The translations under genes were made by a program, and so were the position numbers. A DNA stretch of 44,682 nucleotides. It comes from Subtercola sp. Z020. Its GTDB lineage: Bacteria; Actinomycetota; Actinomycetes; Actinomycetales; Microbacteriaceae. The notes under the pieces are model-generated. The model was not told the origin of the DNA. It did no database searches and saw only the letters and a program-made list of their open reading frames with translations. Location: positions 1 to 44,682 of the forward strand of contig NZ_PSTT01000045.1 in assembly GCF_002931235.1 (NCBI RefSeq). Reading direction: 5' to 3'. Of the stretch, positions 17,187 through 26,683 are shown in pieces. Each line of letters starts with the position of its first letter. Within the stretch, counting starts at the first letter, position 1.

Positions 17187-18359
17187 TCACTGCTGGTTCT
17201 GCGTCAGCGTCACCCCGTACGACGCCTCCGCGCTGTTGAAGAAGGTGTCGCGGTCGCGCACGATCGCCTGGGGCGGCAGTTGCTCCGAGCGCGTCGTCGC
17301 AGTCGTCGAGCGTGCGACGGCCGTGCCGATCGCCAGGAACTCGATGAGCCCACCGCCGAGGTCGTAGACGTACGTCTTGATGCCGATCACATCGTCGGCG
17401 CCGACCGCGGTGGCCTGCTGCTGCACCTTGGCGAGCGACTCCTCCCTGGCGCCGTAAATCAGCTGAGTGAGCTCGCTGATCTCCCCCTTCACCAGGTTCT
17501 TGAAGGCCGACGTGATGCCCCCCACGAATCCGAGGGAGTAGACCGATGTGCCCATCACGAGTTTGAGCGGCACGTAGCCGATGCGCGCGAGACTCCACAT
17601 CTCTTCGGCCGTGAGATCGCTCGTCACCACCCCGATCGCCTCGACGAGCGGGTCGCGGTTGTCGTGCCGCGAGGCCGTGCCCACCATGAGCATCTCCTGC
17701 ACGGCGGTGCCACCGAAGGGCAGGATGTTCGTGGTGATCCCGACGACCGCGTTGGCGCCGACCGACTGCGCCTCCCCCACGATGCGCTGCAGGGCGAGGT
17801 TTCGCGTGTGCGAGAAGAGGTCGCTGTATTCCTTCACCTCTCCGCGGGCGAGCTGCCGGAAGGCGCCGGTGATGCCGCGCCCGACACCGATGGAGTAGGC
17901 GACGTTACCCATGACGAACGAGACCGGCTGGTAACCGGCATCCATCTGGCAGAAGAGCTCCTGGCCGTCGCTCGACGTCGTGAACGCGACCGCCGGCACG
18001 CCCTCCTTCTGGTGAACCGTCGAGGCGACCGACAGGAACTCGATGTTCTGGGCGTGGAAGATGAGCTCGGTGGTCACGCTGGTCGCCCCGTGGCCCTGGC
18101 TCTGCTGCATCTCGCCGATCAGGCGCTGCATCGAGAGGTGACGGCCCTGGGTGATCATCTCGGTGATGGCGGTGACCTCACCCCCGACCATCCCGCGGAA
18201 CCCCGCGCTCAGCGACCCGAGAAACCCGCGCGAGAAGACGCTGTTGCCGACCAGGAGGTTGCCCGGGTGGTAGCCGAGCAGGTCGATGCAGTACATCTCG
18301 TTGCCCGACAGCCCGCTGAGCACGGAGGGTCGCCGGGTGGGTGTCGTCGGGTCTGTCAT
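17187..18359 (-). CDS. Protein with three tandem YbjQ (heavy-metal-binding-like) domains
   Basis: A 390-residue protein made of three related segments, each about 95 residues, at about 22-118, 132-228 and 255-350. Each has a GY-x-P-x-x-LVxGxxVxS opening, an FRxMxxGE/ FxxLxxGE middle, a long helix with R-x-x-AxxRxxxEAxxxGAxAVxGIxT, and an E(F/M)LxxGTA ending. That pattern is the YbjQ/DUF74 family, normally one domain of about 105 residues that oligomerises into rings. ATG 18359 has AAGGACG upstream. The promoter TAGACT overlaps the glnE stop. Function unknown; metal binding is suggested only by the family name. Confidence 0.8.
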   Translation of the reverse strand: MTDPTTPTRRPSVLSGLSGNEMYCIDLLGYHPGNLLVGNSVFSRGFLGSLSAGFRGMVGGEVTAITEMITQGRHLSMQRLIGEMQQSQGHGATSVTTELIFHAQNIEFLSVASTVHQKEGVPAVAFTTSSDGQELFCQMDAGYQPVSFVMGNVAYSIGVGRGITGAFRQLARGEVKEYSDLFSHTRNLALQRIVGEAQSVGANAVVGITTNILPFGGTAVQEMLMVGTASRHDNRDPLVEAIGVVTSDLTAEEMWSLARIGYVPLKLVMGTSVYSLGFVGGITSAFKNLVKGEISELTQLIYGAREESLAKVQQQATAVGADDVIGIKTYVYDLGGGLIEFLAIGTAVARSTTATTRSEQLPPQAIVRDRDTFFNSAEASYGVTLTQNQQ

Positions 18360-18396
18360 GGTCGTCCTTCCAGAACGCTCGGAATGAGTGATGCTC

Positions 18397-18402
18397 AGTC
18401 TA
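18397..18402 (-). promoter_or_regulatory. -10 box for YbjQ-repeat gene
   Basis: TAGACT on the minus strand, overlapping the glnE stop codon (18400-18402). It would give a leader of about 30 nt. Confidence 0.45.
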
Positions 18403-21400
18403 GAGCGAACCGTAGAAGTCCCGCTCGAAGACGGCGCGGGACCGACGCGTGACGGCGAGATAGTCCTCTTCGAGGGCGGTGGCCGACCCGGGCGGGTACT
18501 CCAGGAGGCGGGCGACACCCTCGAGTTGGCGACGGTCGACGGGCAGCACGTCGCCCGTGCGGTTCGTCCACAGGGTCATCGCCGAGCGCGCCCGCGACGC
18601 GAACAGCCAGGCATCACGGAGCTTCGCGGCATCCCGCTCATCGACGAAGCCTGCGGCGACCTCTGCATCGAGCGCGTCGAGCGTCGACGTCGTACGGAAG
18701 GAGGGATGCTCGGCTCCGTGCTCGAGCTGCAGCAGTTGCACGTACCATTCCACATCGCTCAGCGACCCGCGCCCGAGCTTGAGGTGCCGTGCAGGGTCGG
18801 CTCCCTGCGGCAGCCGCTCCTTCTCGACGCGGGCCTTCAGACGCTTCACCTCGCGCACCGCATTCGCGTCGATGGCCCGGGGGTACCGCACGTCGTCGGC
18901 GACCCGCTCGAAGTCGCGCATGAGCGCGGCATCACCCGCGACACCGCGCGCCCGCAGCAGAGCCTGCGCCTCCCAGGTCAGCGACCAGCGCTGGTAGTAG
19001 GCCCGGTAGCTGTCGAGCGACCGCACGATGATGCCGTTCTTGCCCTCGGGGCGCAGGTCGATGTCGAGCTCGAGGGGCAGCCGGTGGTCCTCGGTCAGCC
19101 GAACGAGTTCGTTCACGATGAACCGGGCCACCGACTGCGCTGTCTCCGGGTCGACGGAGACCGGGCGGTATACGTACATCACGTCGGTGTCGGAGCCGAA
19201 GCCGATCTCCCGGCCGCCGTAGCGGCCCATGCCGATCACGGCGAACTCGATGCCGTCCCCTCGGGCGAGCGCCGCGGAACCCCGGATGGCGTCGAGCGTG
19301 CCCTGCAGGAAGACCGTGGTGATGTCTGTCAGGCCGCGCGCGATCTGCTGCACCGAGATGAGGCCGAGAATGCCTCCGCAGGCGACCCGCAGCACCTCGC
19401 GCCGGCGGGCGGTGCGCAGGGCGGCGGCCACGGCATCCGGCGTGTCGTGCCGCGCGATGATCGCCGCGGTCTCGCCCAGCAGTACCTCGAAGGGCCGGGG
19501 CACGAGTTCGTCGTCGTTCTCGAGCCACGCGGCGGCCTCGGGGATGCGTTCGAGCAGCTCGGCCGCGAACCGCGAGCCCGAGAGCACCTGGGTGAGCCGC
19601 GCGGCCGCACCCGACGAGTCGCGCAGCATGCGCAAGAACCAGTACGTCTCCCCCAGCGTGTCGCTCAACCGCCGGAAGGCGAGCAGCCCGTAGTCGGGGT
19701 CGGCGCCGTTGGCGAACCACTGCAGCATCACGGGCAGCAGGTGGCGCTGGATGGCGGCCCGCCGCGAGACCCCCGCCGTCATGGCGCGAATGTGCCCGAG
19801 CGCCCCCTTCGGGTCGAGAAAGCCGATGGCGGCGAGCCGCGCGACGGCCTGTTCGCTCGTGAGGCTGATCTCGTCGGGGCCGAGCGCGGCGACGGCAGCC
19901 AGCAGCGGACGATAGAAGAGGCGCTGGTGCAGCGAACGCACCCGCAGTTTGATTCCGTTCCAGATCTCGAGCAGGGCGGGAGCGCTCGGCGCCAGCTCCG
20001 TCGCGCGGGCCAGCACGCGCTGGCCGAACTCGTCGCGGGGCACGAGGTGGGTGCGGTGCAGGGCCCTCAGTTGCAGCCGGTGCTCCATCAGGCGCAGAAC
20101 CCGGTAGTCGCGCCCGAACTCCCTGCTCTCGACCCGGCCGATGTAGCCCTGGTCGGCGAGGGCCTCGAGCGCGGGCAGGGTTCCGGCCTGCCGGACCAGG
20201 GGGTCGTTCTGGCCGTGCACGAGCTGCAGGAGCTGCACGGTGAACTCGATGTCGCGAAGGCCGCCGGGCCCGAGCTTCAGCTGGTAGTCGACCTCATCGG
20301 CGGGAATGTGGTCGGTGACCCGTTCCCTCATCTTCTGCACCGACTCGACGAACCCCTCACGCGAGGCACTCGTCCACACCATCGGGCCGACCGCGGCAAC
20401 ATAGCGTTCGCCGAGCTCACGGTCGCCGGCGAGCGGTCGCGCCTTCAGCAGAGCCTGGAACTCCCAACTCTTCGCCCAGCGCTCGTAGTAGGCCACATGA
20501 GAGGCAAGAGAGCGCACCAGGGCACCCGCCTTGCCCTCGGGCCGGAGGTTGGGGTCGACCTCCCAGAGGGCCGGCTCCATCGTCGTCTCCATGATGCCGT
20601 GCATGGTCATCATGGCGAGGGCCGTGGCGATGTCGATGGCTCGGGCTGCATCGAGGCCGGCCGCCTCGTCGCCCTCTGCGACGAAGATCACGTCGACATC
20701 GCTCACATAGTTCAGTTCGTGAGCGCCCGACTTGCCCATGCCGATGATGGCGAGCCTGGTGGCGGCGACCTCGGCGTGGGTGAAGTTCCAGCGGCTCCGA
20801 CCGGGGGTGGATGCCCGGCTCCGCGCGCACGCGAGCGACGCGTCGAGGGCGGCCGCGGCCAGGTCGGCGAGCGTGTGTGCGATGGCGTCGACCCCCGCCA
20901 CCGCATCGGCCTGTTCGAGGTCGAACGCGGTGATCTGCGCCAGCAGCCGGCGGTAGCGGATGCGGAGCAGCGTCCAGTCCGCGTCGGGCGCACCGGCACC
21001 GGCGCCGCGCACCCCGGACTCGCCGCCGACGATGGTCGCGAAACCGTCGACCGACGCGACGGCGTTCAGCAGATCATCCTGCAGCTCGCCGGCCGTCGGC
21101 AGCCGGTCGATGCGCGAACCGAGGCAGCCGAGCTCTTCGGGGTGCCGGAGGAAGAAGTCGCCGAAGCCGGCCGACGCGCCGAAGACCCGCAGCAGCCGGG
21201 TTCGCGACGGTTCGTCGGCGAGCAGGACCACGACCGGGGTCGCCGGCAGGCGCAGAACCCGCACCAGGAAAGTGAGCGCCTGGTCGGGGTCGGCGGTGAG
21301 CCGCAGCGAGGCCAGCAGCTCTTCGATGCCGACCGCGCCCAGCTCGCACGCGAGTTCGAGGTCGCGGGTGGCCTGCTCCAGTTCGGAGAAGCCGACCCGC

Positions 21401-21441
21401 GCCAGCTCGGTGAGGCTCAGAGGGCCCGTGATGCGCGCCAT
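18400..21441 (-). CDS. glnE: Bifunctional glutamine synthetase adenylyltransferase/adenylyl-removing enzyme
   Basis: GlnE adds AMP to, and removes it from, the regulatory tyrosine of glutamine synthetase, so shutting GlnA1 down when nitrogen is plentiful. The 1013-residue protein has the two nucleotidyltransferase-like domains of the family: N-terminal GMGKSGAHELNYVSDVDVIF (starting near 232, de-adenylylase) and C-terminal GMGRYGGREIGFGSDTDVMY (starting near 736, adenylylase). Both keep the G-S-x11-D-x-D metal pattern. LKLGPGGLRDIEFTVQLLQL and HLKLGRGSLSDVEWYVQLLQL are the paired family helices. Start ATG 21439-21441 lies 10 bases after the glnA2 stop, so glnA2-glnE is an operon. The substrate GlnA1 is encoded at 14564. 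Confidence 0.98.
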   Translation of the reverse strand: MARITGPLSLTELARVGFSELEQATRDLELACELGAVGIEELLASLRLTADPDQALTFLVRVLRLPATPVVVLLADEPSRTRLLRVFGASAGFGDFFLRHPEELGCLGSRIDRLPTAGELQDDLLNAVASVDGFATIVGGESGVRGAGAGAPDADWTLLRIRYRRLLAQITAFDLEQADAVAGVDAIAHTLADLAAAALDASLACARSRASTPGRSRWNFTHAEVAATRLAIIGMGKSGAHELNYVSDVDVIFVAEGDEAAGLDAARAIDIATALAMMTMHGIMETTMEPALWEVDPNLRPEGKAGALVRSLASHVAYYERWAKSWEFQALLKARPLAGDRELGERYVAAVGPMVWTSASREGFVESVQKMRERVTDHIPADEVDYQLKLGPGGLRDIEFTVQLLQLVHGQNDPLVRQAGTLPALEALADQGYIGRVESREFGRDYRVLRLMEHRLQLRALHRTHLVPRDEFGQRVLARATELAPSAPALLEIWNGIKLRVRSLHQRLFYRPLLAAVAALGPDEISLTSEQAVARLAAIGFLDPKGALGHIRAMTAGVSRRAAIQRHLLPVMLQWFANGADPDYGLLAFRRLSDTLGETYWFLRMLRDSSGAAARLTQVLSGSRFAAELLERIPEAAAWLENDDELVPRPFEVLLGETAAIIARHDTPDAVAAALRTARRREVLRVACGGILGLISVQQIARGLTDITTVFLQGTLDAIRGSAALARGDGIEFAVIGMGRYGGREIGFGSDTDVMYVYRPVSVDPETAQSVARFIVNELVRLTEDHRLPLELDIDLRPEGKNGIIVRSLDSYRAYYQRWSLTWEAQALLRARGVAGDAALMRDFERVADDVRYPRAIDANAVREVKRLKARVEKERLPQGADPARHLKLGRGSLSDVEWYVQLLQLEHGAEHPSFRTTSTLDALDAEVAAGFVDERDAAKLRDAWLFASRARSAMTLWTNRTGDVLPVDRRQLEGVARLLEYPPGSATALEEDYLAVTRRSRAVFERDFYGSL

Positions 21442-21451
21442 CGGGGCCTCG

Positions 21452-22789
21452 CTACAGCATCTCCAGGTTGCTCTGCAATTCGAACGGCGTGACCTGGTCG
21501 CGGTACGCAGCCCACTCCTGCCGCTTGTTCAGCAGCACGTAGTTGAAGACATGCTCGCCGAGCGTCTCGGCGACGAGCTCGCTCTTCTCCATCTCGCTGA
21601 TCGCCTGGTCGAGGCTCGCCGGCAGGGCGTTGTAACCCAGTGCGCGGCGCTCGGTGTCGCTGAGGCTCCACACGTTGTCTTCGGCCTCTGCGGGCAACTC
21701 GTACCCCTCCTCGATGCCCTTCAGCCCGGCTGCGAGCAGCAGGGAGTAGGCGAGGTACGGGTTCGCCGCCGAGTCGATGGCGCGGTACTCGACCCGCGAC
21801 GACTGGCCCTTGTTCGGCTTGTAGAGCGGAACGCGCACGAGGGCCGAACGGTTGTTGTGCCCCCAGCAGACGAAGCTCGGCGCTTCGTCGCCGCCCCAGA
21901 GGCGCTTGTACGAGTTCACGAACTGGTTGGTGACGGCCGTGATCTCGGGCGCGTGCTTCAGCAGGCCGGCGATGAACTGGCGGCCGATCTTCGACAGCTG
22001 GTACTCGGCGCCCGCCTCGAAGAACGCGTTCGAGTCGCCTTCGAAGAGTGACATGTGGGTGTGCATGCCCGATCCCGGATGCCCGGAGAGCGGTTTCGGC
22101 ATGAAGGTGGCGTAGACGCCCTGCTCGATCGCGACCTCTTTGACCACCGTGCGGAAGGTCATGATGTTGTCGGCGGTCGTCAACGCATCCGCGTAGCGCA
22201 GGTCGATCTCGTTCTGGCCGGGGCCGGCCTCGTGGTGGCTGAACTCCACCGAGATGCCGAGGTCTTCGAGCATCCGCACCGACCGGCGACGGAAGTCGTG
22301 CGCCGTGCCGCCCGGAACGTTGTCGAAGTAGCCGGCCTTGTCGACCGGCTCGGGGCCGTCTTGCCCGTACTGCGACGACTTCAGCAGGTAGAACTCGATC
22401 TCGGGGTGCGTGTAGAAGGAGAAGCCCCTGTCGCCGGCCTTGGCGAGGGTGCGCTTCAGCACGTTGCGCGGGTCGGCGACGGCCGGCTGCCCGTCGGGCG
22501 TCGTGATATCGCAGAACATCCGGGCGGTCGGGTCGACCTCGCCCCGCCACGGCAGGATCTGGAAGGTCGTGGGGTCGGGATGCGCGAGCACATCCGCCTC
22601 GAACGAGCGCGTCAGGCCCTCGATCGCCGAGCCGTCGAAACCGAGGCCCTCGGCGAACGCGCCCTCGACCTCGGCCGGGGCGATGGCGACGGACTTGAGG
22701 GTTCCGACGACGTCGGTGAACCACAGCCGAACGAACTTGACACCGCGTTCTTCAATGGTTCGAAGAACGAAGTCGCGCTGCTTATCCAT
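21452..22789 (-). CDS. glnA2: Glutamine synthetase type I-alpha (GlnA2)
   Basis: A 445-residue GSI paralogue. It has FTDVVGTLKSV (about 24), GFDGSAIEGL (about 49), EIEFYLLKSSQYG (about 129), GSGMHTHMSLFEGD (about 240), NNRSALVRVP and NPYLAYSLLLAAGLKGI. The region matching the GlnA1 adenylylation site reads AEDNVWSLSDTERRALG and has no tyrosine, so GlnE should not regulate it. In actinobacteria GlnA2 can be secondary to GlnA1 in ammonia assimilation; I cannot tell its preferred substrate. It is the promoter-proximal gene of the glnA2-glnE pair. The start ATG is preceded by AGAGG at a long 12-base spacing, so initiation may be weak. Confidence 0.95.
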   Translation of the reverse strand: MDKQRDFVLRTIEERGVKFVRLWFTDVVGTLKSVAIAPAEVEGAFAEGLGFDGSAIEGLTRSFEADVLAHPDPTTFQILPWRGEVDPTARMFCDITTPDGQPAVADPRNVLKRTLAKAGDRGFSFYTHPEIEFYLLKSSQYGQDGPEPVDKAGYFDNVPGGTAHDFRRRSVRMLEDLGISVEFSHHEAGPGQNEIDLRYADALTTADNIMTFRTVVKEVAIEQGVYATFMPKPLSGHPGSGMHTHMSLFEGDSNAFFEAGAEYQLSKIGRQFIAGLLKHAPEITAVTNQFVNSYKRLWGGDEAPSFVCWGHNNRSALVRVPLYKPNKGQSSRVEYRAIDSAANPYLAYSLLLAAGLKGIEEGYELPAEAEDNVWSLSDTERRALGYNALPASLDQAISEMEKSELVAETLGEHVFNYVLLNKRQEWAAYRDQVTPFELQSNLEML

Positions 22790-22830
22790 CGACGGCTGAT
22801 ACCTCTTTCCGGCACGTGTTCTGCCGCTAT

Positions 22831-22836
22831 TAGGCT
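22831..22836 (+). promoter_or_regulatory. -10 box, leaderless start of nadE
   Basis: TAGGCT, seven bases before the ATG at 22844; no ribosome-binding site between. It lies in a 54-bp divergent gap shared with glnA2. Confidence 0.6.
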
Positions 22837-22843
22837 AGTGGCT

Positions 22844-24592
22844 ATGCCGAGACTTCGCTTAGCGCTGGCCCAGACCAACCCGATCGTCGGCGACCTCGAA
22901 GGCAACTCCGCCGAGATCGTCGCTGCGGTGCGCCGAGCCCGGGATGCGGGCGCCGACCTGGTCGCGTTCGGTGAGATGGCGCTCTCGGGCTATCCCATCG
23001 AAGACCTCGCCTCGCGGCCGTCGTTCCTCGCCGCCTGCCGGGCGCGGGCCGACGCCCTCGCCACCGAGCTCGACGAGGCCGGTCTCGGCGACATCGTGGT
23101 CGTCGTCGGGCACCCCGACGGGCCGTTCGAACCGCGGGCGTTCACGACCACCAACGCGCCCACCGCGATCGCCCAGAACGTGGCCTCGATCATCCAGAAC
23201 GGACGCATCAAGGCGCGCTACGCGAAGCACCACCTGCCGAACTACTCCGTCTTCGACGAGTACCGCATCTTCATCGCGGGCGACGAGCTTCTGGTGCTGC
23301 GGATGCGCGGGGTCGACGTCGCCCTCATCATCTGCGAAGACCTCTGGCGTGACGGGGGGCCCGTGAACCGGGTCGCGTCGGCCGACGCGGGCGTGCTGCT
23401 GGTCATCAATGCGTCGCCGTACGAGCGCGACAAGAACGAGGTGCGCCTGCCGCTCGTGGTGCGCCGGGCCGTCGAGAACGACACGATCGTCGCCTACGTC
23501 AACATCGTGGGCGGGCAGGATGATCTGCTCTTCGACGGCGACAGCGTCGTCGTCTCGGCCGAGGGGTCGATCCTCGCCCGCGCGCCGCAGTTCCAGCCGC
23601 ACCTGCTCGTGGTCGACATCGACCCCGAAGCGGCCACGCTCGACGACCTGCCGCCCGATGTCGCCCGGGTCACTCTGGCACTGCCCCCGACCGGTTCCGA
23701 GACGCCGCAGACCCCGCTGAGCGCCGACATCGCCGTGGTGCCCGACGAGCTGGAGCAGGTGTGGAACGCCCTGGTGCTCGGCCTCGGCGACTACGTGCGC
23801 AAGAACGGATTCCGCTCGGTCATCCTCGGGCTCTCGGGCGGCATCGACTCCTCCGTCGTCGCCTCGCTGGCAGCCGACGCGATCGGCGCCTCGAACGTGT
23901 ACGGCGTCTCGATGCCGAGCCGCTGGTCCTCCGACCACTCCCGCTCCGACGCCGACGACCTCGCCGAGCGCATCGGCGTGCACTACGAGACGCAGGCGAT
24001 CGCCGACCTCGTGCTGCCCGTCGAGAGCCAGCTCGGCCTCGACGGCGTCGCCGCCGAGAACCTGCAGGCGCGCATCCGGGGCATCATCCTGATGGGGCTC
24101 TCGAACCAGAAGGGGCACCTGGTGCTCACCACGGGCAACAAGAGCGAGCTGGCGGTCGGCTACTCGACGATCTACGGCGACTCGGTCGGTGGGTTCGCGC
24201 CCCTGAAAGACGTGCCGAAGATGCTGGTCTGGCAGCTCGCCCGCTGGCGGAACGCCTTCGCGGCCCGCCGGGGCGAGACCCCGCCGATCCCCGAGAACTC
24301 GATCTCGAAGCCGCCCTCCGCCGAACTGCGGCCCGACCAGACCGACCAGGACTCGCTGCCCGAGTACGAGATTCTGGATGCCCTGCTGGAGGACTACATC
24401 AACGGCGGCTTCGGGCGTGACGAACTCGTCGCCCGCGGCTTCGACGCGCCCACCGTCGACCGCATCATCTCGCTCGTCGACCACTCCGAATGGAAGCGGC
24501 GGCAGAGCGCGATCGGCACCAAGATCTCCCGCACCGCCTTCGGCCGCGACCGCCGCCTCCCCATCACCTACCGCCCCACCGCCGTCGACTGA
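22844..24592 (+). CDS. nadE: Glutamine-dependent NAD+ synthetase
   Basis: Last step of NAD+ synthesis: amidates nicotinate adenine dinucleotide using glutamine and ATP. The 582-residue protein fuses a nitrilase-type glutaminase (Glu44 in FGEMALSGYP, Lys128 in YAKHHLPNYSVFDE, Cys164 in IICEDLW) to an NadE ATP-pyrophosphatase domain (LGLSGGIDSSVVASL near 330-344; LTTGNKSELAVGYSTIYGD near 425). All three glutaminase catalytic residues are present. The start is ATG 22844, directly after the TAGGCT box; an in-frame extension to 22055 is antisense to glnA2. Co-linear with panB, another cofactor gene. Confidence 0.97.
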   Translation: MPRLRLALAQTNPIVGDLEGNSAEIVAAVRRARDAGADLVAFGEMALSGYPIEDLASRPSFLAACRARADALATELDEAGLGDIVVVVGHPDGPFEPRAFTTTNAPTAIAQNVASIIQNGRIKARYAKHHLPNYSVFDEYRIFIAGDELLVLRMRGVDVALIICEDLWRDGGPVNRVASADAGVLLVINASPYERDKNEVRLPLVVRRAVENDTIVAYVNIVGGQDDLLFDGDSVVVSAEGSILARAPQFQPHLLVVDIDPEAATLDDLPPDVARVTLALPPTGSETPQTPLSADIAVVPDELEQVWNALVLGLGDYVRKNGFRSVILGLSGGIDSSVVASLAADAIGASNVYGVSMPSRWSSDHSRSDADDLAERIGVHYETQAIADLVLPVESQLGLDGVAAENLQARIRGIILMGLSNQKGHLVLTTGNKSELAVGYSTIYGDSVGGFAPLKDVPKMLVWQLARWRNAFAARRGETPPIPENSISKPPSAELRPDQTDQDSLPEYEILDALLEDYINGGFGRDELVARGFDAPTVDRIISLVDHSEWKRRQSAIGTKISRTAFGRDRRLPITYRPTAVD

Positions 24593-24603
24593 GGCCGGGC
24601 CGG

Positions 24604-24609
24604 TAGAGT
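24604..24609 (+). promoter_or_regulatory. -10 box, leaderless start of panB
   Basis: TAGAGT, six bases (GGGGAT) before the ATG at 24616. It lies just after the nadE stop, so panB can be transcribed separately. The GGGGAT gap could also act as a poor ribosome site if the start is upstream. Confidence 0.5.
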
Positions 24610-24615
24610 GGGGAT

Positions 24616-25440
24616 ATGACGGAGCAGTCCCCCGCACCCCGCAAGCGCGTTCGCACCCGGCACTTTCAGAACGCGAAGGAGCAGGGCATCCCGATCGTGG
24701 GCCTGACCTCCTACGACATGCTGAGCGCAGCCATCTTCGATGCCGCCGACATCGACTTTCTTCTGGTCGGCGACTCCGCGGGCAACAACGTGTTCGGCAA
24801 CGAGACCACGCTGGCTGTCACGGTCGACCAGCTGATCCCCCTGGCCCGCGCCGTCGCCGGAGCCGCGAAACGCGCACTCGTCGTCGCCGACATGCCGTTC
24901 GGCTCGTACGAGGGCGGCCCCGACGATGCCCTGCACACCGCCGTGCGGTTCATGAAGGAGTCGAACGCGCACGCCGTGAAGCTCGAGGGCGGCGTGCGGA
25001 GCGCGCCGCAGATCCGCCGCATCGTCGACGCCGGCATCCCGGTGATGGGCCACATCGGCTTCACCCCGCAGAGCGAGCACGGGCTCGGCGGCCACATCAT
25101 CCAGGGCCGCGGGGAGGGTGCAGAGCAGCTGCTCGCCGACGCCCACGCCGTGCAGGACGCGGGAGCGTTCGCCGTGGTGCTCGAGATGGTGCCGAGCGAC
25201 ATCGCCGGGCGCGTGACGAAGGAGCTGAGCATCCCGACCATCAGCGTCGGAGCCGGCCCGAACACCGACGGCCAGCTGCTCGTCTGGACCGACTTCGCCG
25301 GCTTCTCGCAGGGCCGCACGCCGCGCTTCGTGAAGCAGTACGCGAACCTGACGCAGGTGCTGTCGGATGCCGTCACCGCGTTTCGCGCCGACGTCGCGTC
25401 AGGCGCCTACCCGGCCCCCGAGCACGAGTACACCGACTAG
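24616..25440 (+). CDS. panB: 3-methyl-2-oxobutanoate hydroxymethyltransferase
   Basis: First step of pantothenate and coenzyme A synthesis: transfers a hydroxymethyl group from methylene-tetrahydrofolate to ketoisovalerate. The 274-residue protein has the TIM-barrel motifs LTSYDMLSAAIFD (about 30-42), LVGDSAGNNVFG with the metal Asp (about 50-61), ADMPFGSYE (second metal Asp, about 95), VKLEGG (about 120) and VMGHIGFTPQS (about 144). It ends with a short acidic tail. It is convergent with the small SPOR-like gene 53 bp downstream. Confidence 0.96.
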   Translation: MTEQSPAPRKRVRTRHFQNAKEQGIPIVGLTSYDMLSAAIFDAADIDFLLVGDSAGNNVFGNETTLAVTVDQLIPLARAVAGAAKRALVVADMPFGSYEGGPDDALHTAVRFMKESNAHAVKLEGGVRSAPQIRRIVDAGIPVMGHIGFTPQSEHGLGGHIIQGRGEGAEQLLADAHAVQDAGAFAVVLEMVPSDIAGRVTKELSIPTISVGAGPNTDGQLLVWTDFAGFSQGRTPRFVKQYANLTQVLSDAVTAFRADVASGAYPAPEHEYTD

Positions 25441-25493
25441 CACGAGCCACCGACCAGCACGGGCATACCCGAAAGCGCGGGGCGCCGCGGCGG

Positions 25494-25679
25494 CTACTCG
25501 TTCGCTGCGTCTTCCTCGGCCCACTTCGCGGAGTTGGCGCGGAGCGTCTCGAGGGCGTGCTCGGCCTCGGCCTTGGTCGCGAACGGGCCGACGCGCTCGG
25601 GCGCGGGCGACACGTAGCCGAACTCCACGTCACCGGTGGTGAGGTTGTACCAGTACTGCTTCGAGGGGTCGCCTGACAT
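25494..25679 (-). CDS. Small SPOR-like protein
   Basis: A 61-residue soluble protein: [20 protein letters not shown]..., then [20 protein letters not shown], resembling a SPOR-type fold (the V-G-P-F-x-x-x-x-x-A pattern). Such short proteins occur beside map in actinobacteria; SPOR domains normally bind denuded glycan strands, but no export signal is visible here, so that role is only a guess. ATG 25679 has GGAG five bases upstream. It faces panB and shares a divergent region with map. It may well act in the cytosol. Confidence 0.75.
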   Translation of the reverse strand: MSGDPSKQYWYNLTTGDVEFGYVSPAPERVGPFATKAEAEHALETLRANSAKWAEEDAANE

Positions 25680-25744
25680 GAGATCTCCAAGGGTCGTGAC
25701 ACGGATGTCGCGGGCGGCCAGAGCGTCACCGCCGGGGCCGCGGC

Positions 25745-25750
25745 TACGAT
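25745..25750 (+). promoter_or_regulatory. -10 box, leaderless start of map
   Basis: TACGAT followed by seven bases (AGATCCT) and the ATG at 25758; no Shine-Dalgarno in the gap. Confidence 0.55.
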
Positions 25751-25757
25751 AGATCCT

Positions 25758-26636
25758 ATGCCCAAGGACTCCGCCGGCCACATCACTCCGGGCCGGGTCT
25801 CCCCCCTCCGCCCCGTCCCCTCCGACATCGAACGACCCGAGTATGTGGGGCGCCGCGAGCCGAACGAGGGCGGCGGCAGCGACGTCTACTCCGGCCGGCA
25901 GCTGCAGAGCATCCGCGAGTCGTCGCGCATCGCCGCAGAGGCCCTCGCGTATGTCGGTGCCCATGTGCAGCCCGGTGTCACGACCGACGAGCTGGATGCT
26001 CTCGGCCACGCGTATCTCGTCGAGCACGACGCCTACCCCTCGACGCTCGGCTATCGCGGCTACCCCAAATCGCTCTGCACGAGCGTGAACGAGGTCATCT
26101 GCCACGGAATCCCCGACAGCACCGTGCTGGCCGACGGCGATCTCGTCAACATCGACATCACCGCCTACCGAGGCGGCGTGCACGGTGACACCAACGCCAC
26201 GTTCTTCGCCGGCACCCCGAGCGATGAGGCCCGCCTGCTGGTCGAGCGCACCCGCGAGGCGATGAACCGCGGCATCAAGGCGGTTGCGCCCGGGCGGCAG
26301 GTGAACGTGATCGGCCGCGCGATCGAGTCGTACGCGAAGCGGTTCGGCTACGGCGTCGTGCGCGACTACACGGGGCACGGGGTGGGCACCCAGTTCCACT
26401 CGGGCCTGATCATCCCGCACTACGACTCGGCCCCCCGCTTCGACGACGTGATCGAGGTCGGCATGGTCTTCACGATCGAACCGATGCTGACGCTCGGCGA
26501 CCAGGCGAGTGAGCTGTGGAGCGACGGCTGGACCGTCGTCACCCGCGATCGCAGCCTCAGCGCCCAGTTCGAGCACACACTTGTGGTCACCGAGCGCGGC
26601 GCCGAAGTGCTGACCGTCGCCGGCACGACAGAATAG
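25758..26636 (+). CDS. map: Methionine aminopeptidase type I
   Basis: Removes N-terminal methionine from nascent proteins. The 292-residue protein carries the five metal ligands and key histidines: Asp133 ([10 protein letters not shown]), Asp144 (HGDTNATF), His207 ([10 protein letters not shown]), Glu241 (TIEPMLT) and Glu272 (QFEHTLVV), with His116 and His214. A Pro-rich N-terminal extension of about 40 residues precedes the catalytic fold, as in type Ic enzymes of actinobacteria, where it contains a P-x-x-P-like ribosome-contact region. Start chosen from the TACGAT box. It is followed by ppgK with its own ribosome site. Confidence 0.97.
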   Translation: MPKDSAGHITPGRVSPLRPVPSDIERPEYVGRREPNEGGGSDVYSGRQLQSIRESSRIAAEALAYVGAHVQPGVTTDELDALGHAYLVEHDAYPSTLGYRGYPKSLCTSVNEVICHGIPDSTVLADGDLVNIDITAYRGGVHGDTNATFFAGTPSDEARLLVERTREAMNRGIKAVAPGRQVNVIGRAIESYAKRFGYGVVRDYTGHGVGTQFHSGLIIPHYDSAPRFDDVIEVGMVFTIEPMLTLGDQASELWSDGWTVVTRDRSLSAQFEHTLVVTERGAEVLTVAGTTE

Positions 26637-26683
26637 AACCGCCGGCCGCGTCTCACGGCCGAGACAGAGAACGAGGGAACACG

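Noticed and set aside
22055-22843. In-frame 263-residue upstream extension of nadE
   Set aside because: It is antisense to glnA2 and ends exactly where a TAGGCT box and leaderless ATG start the conserved NadE sequence.
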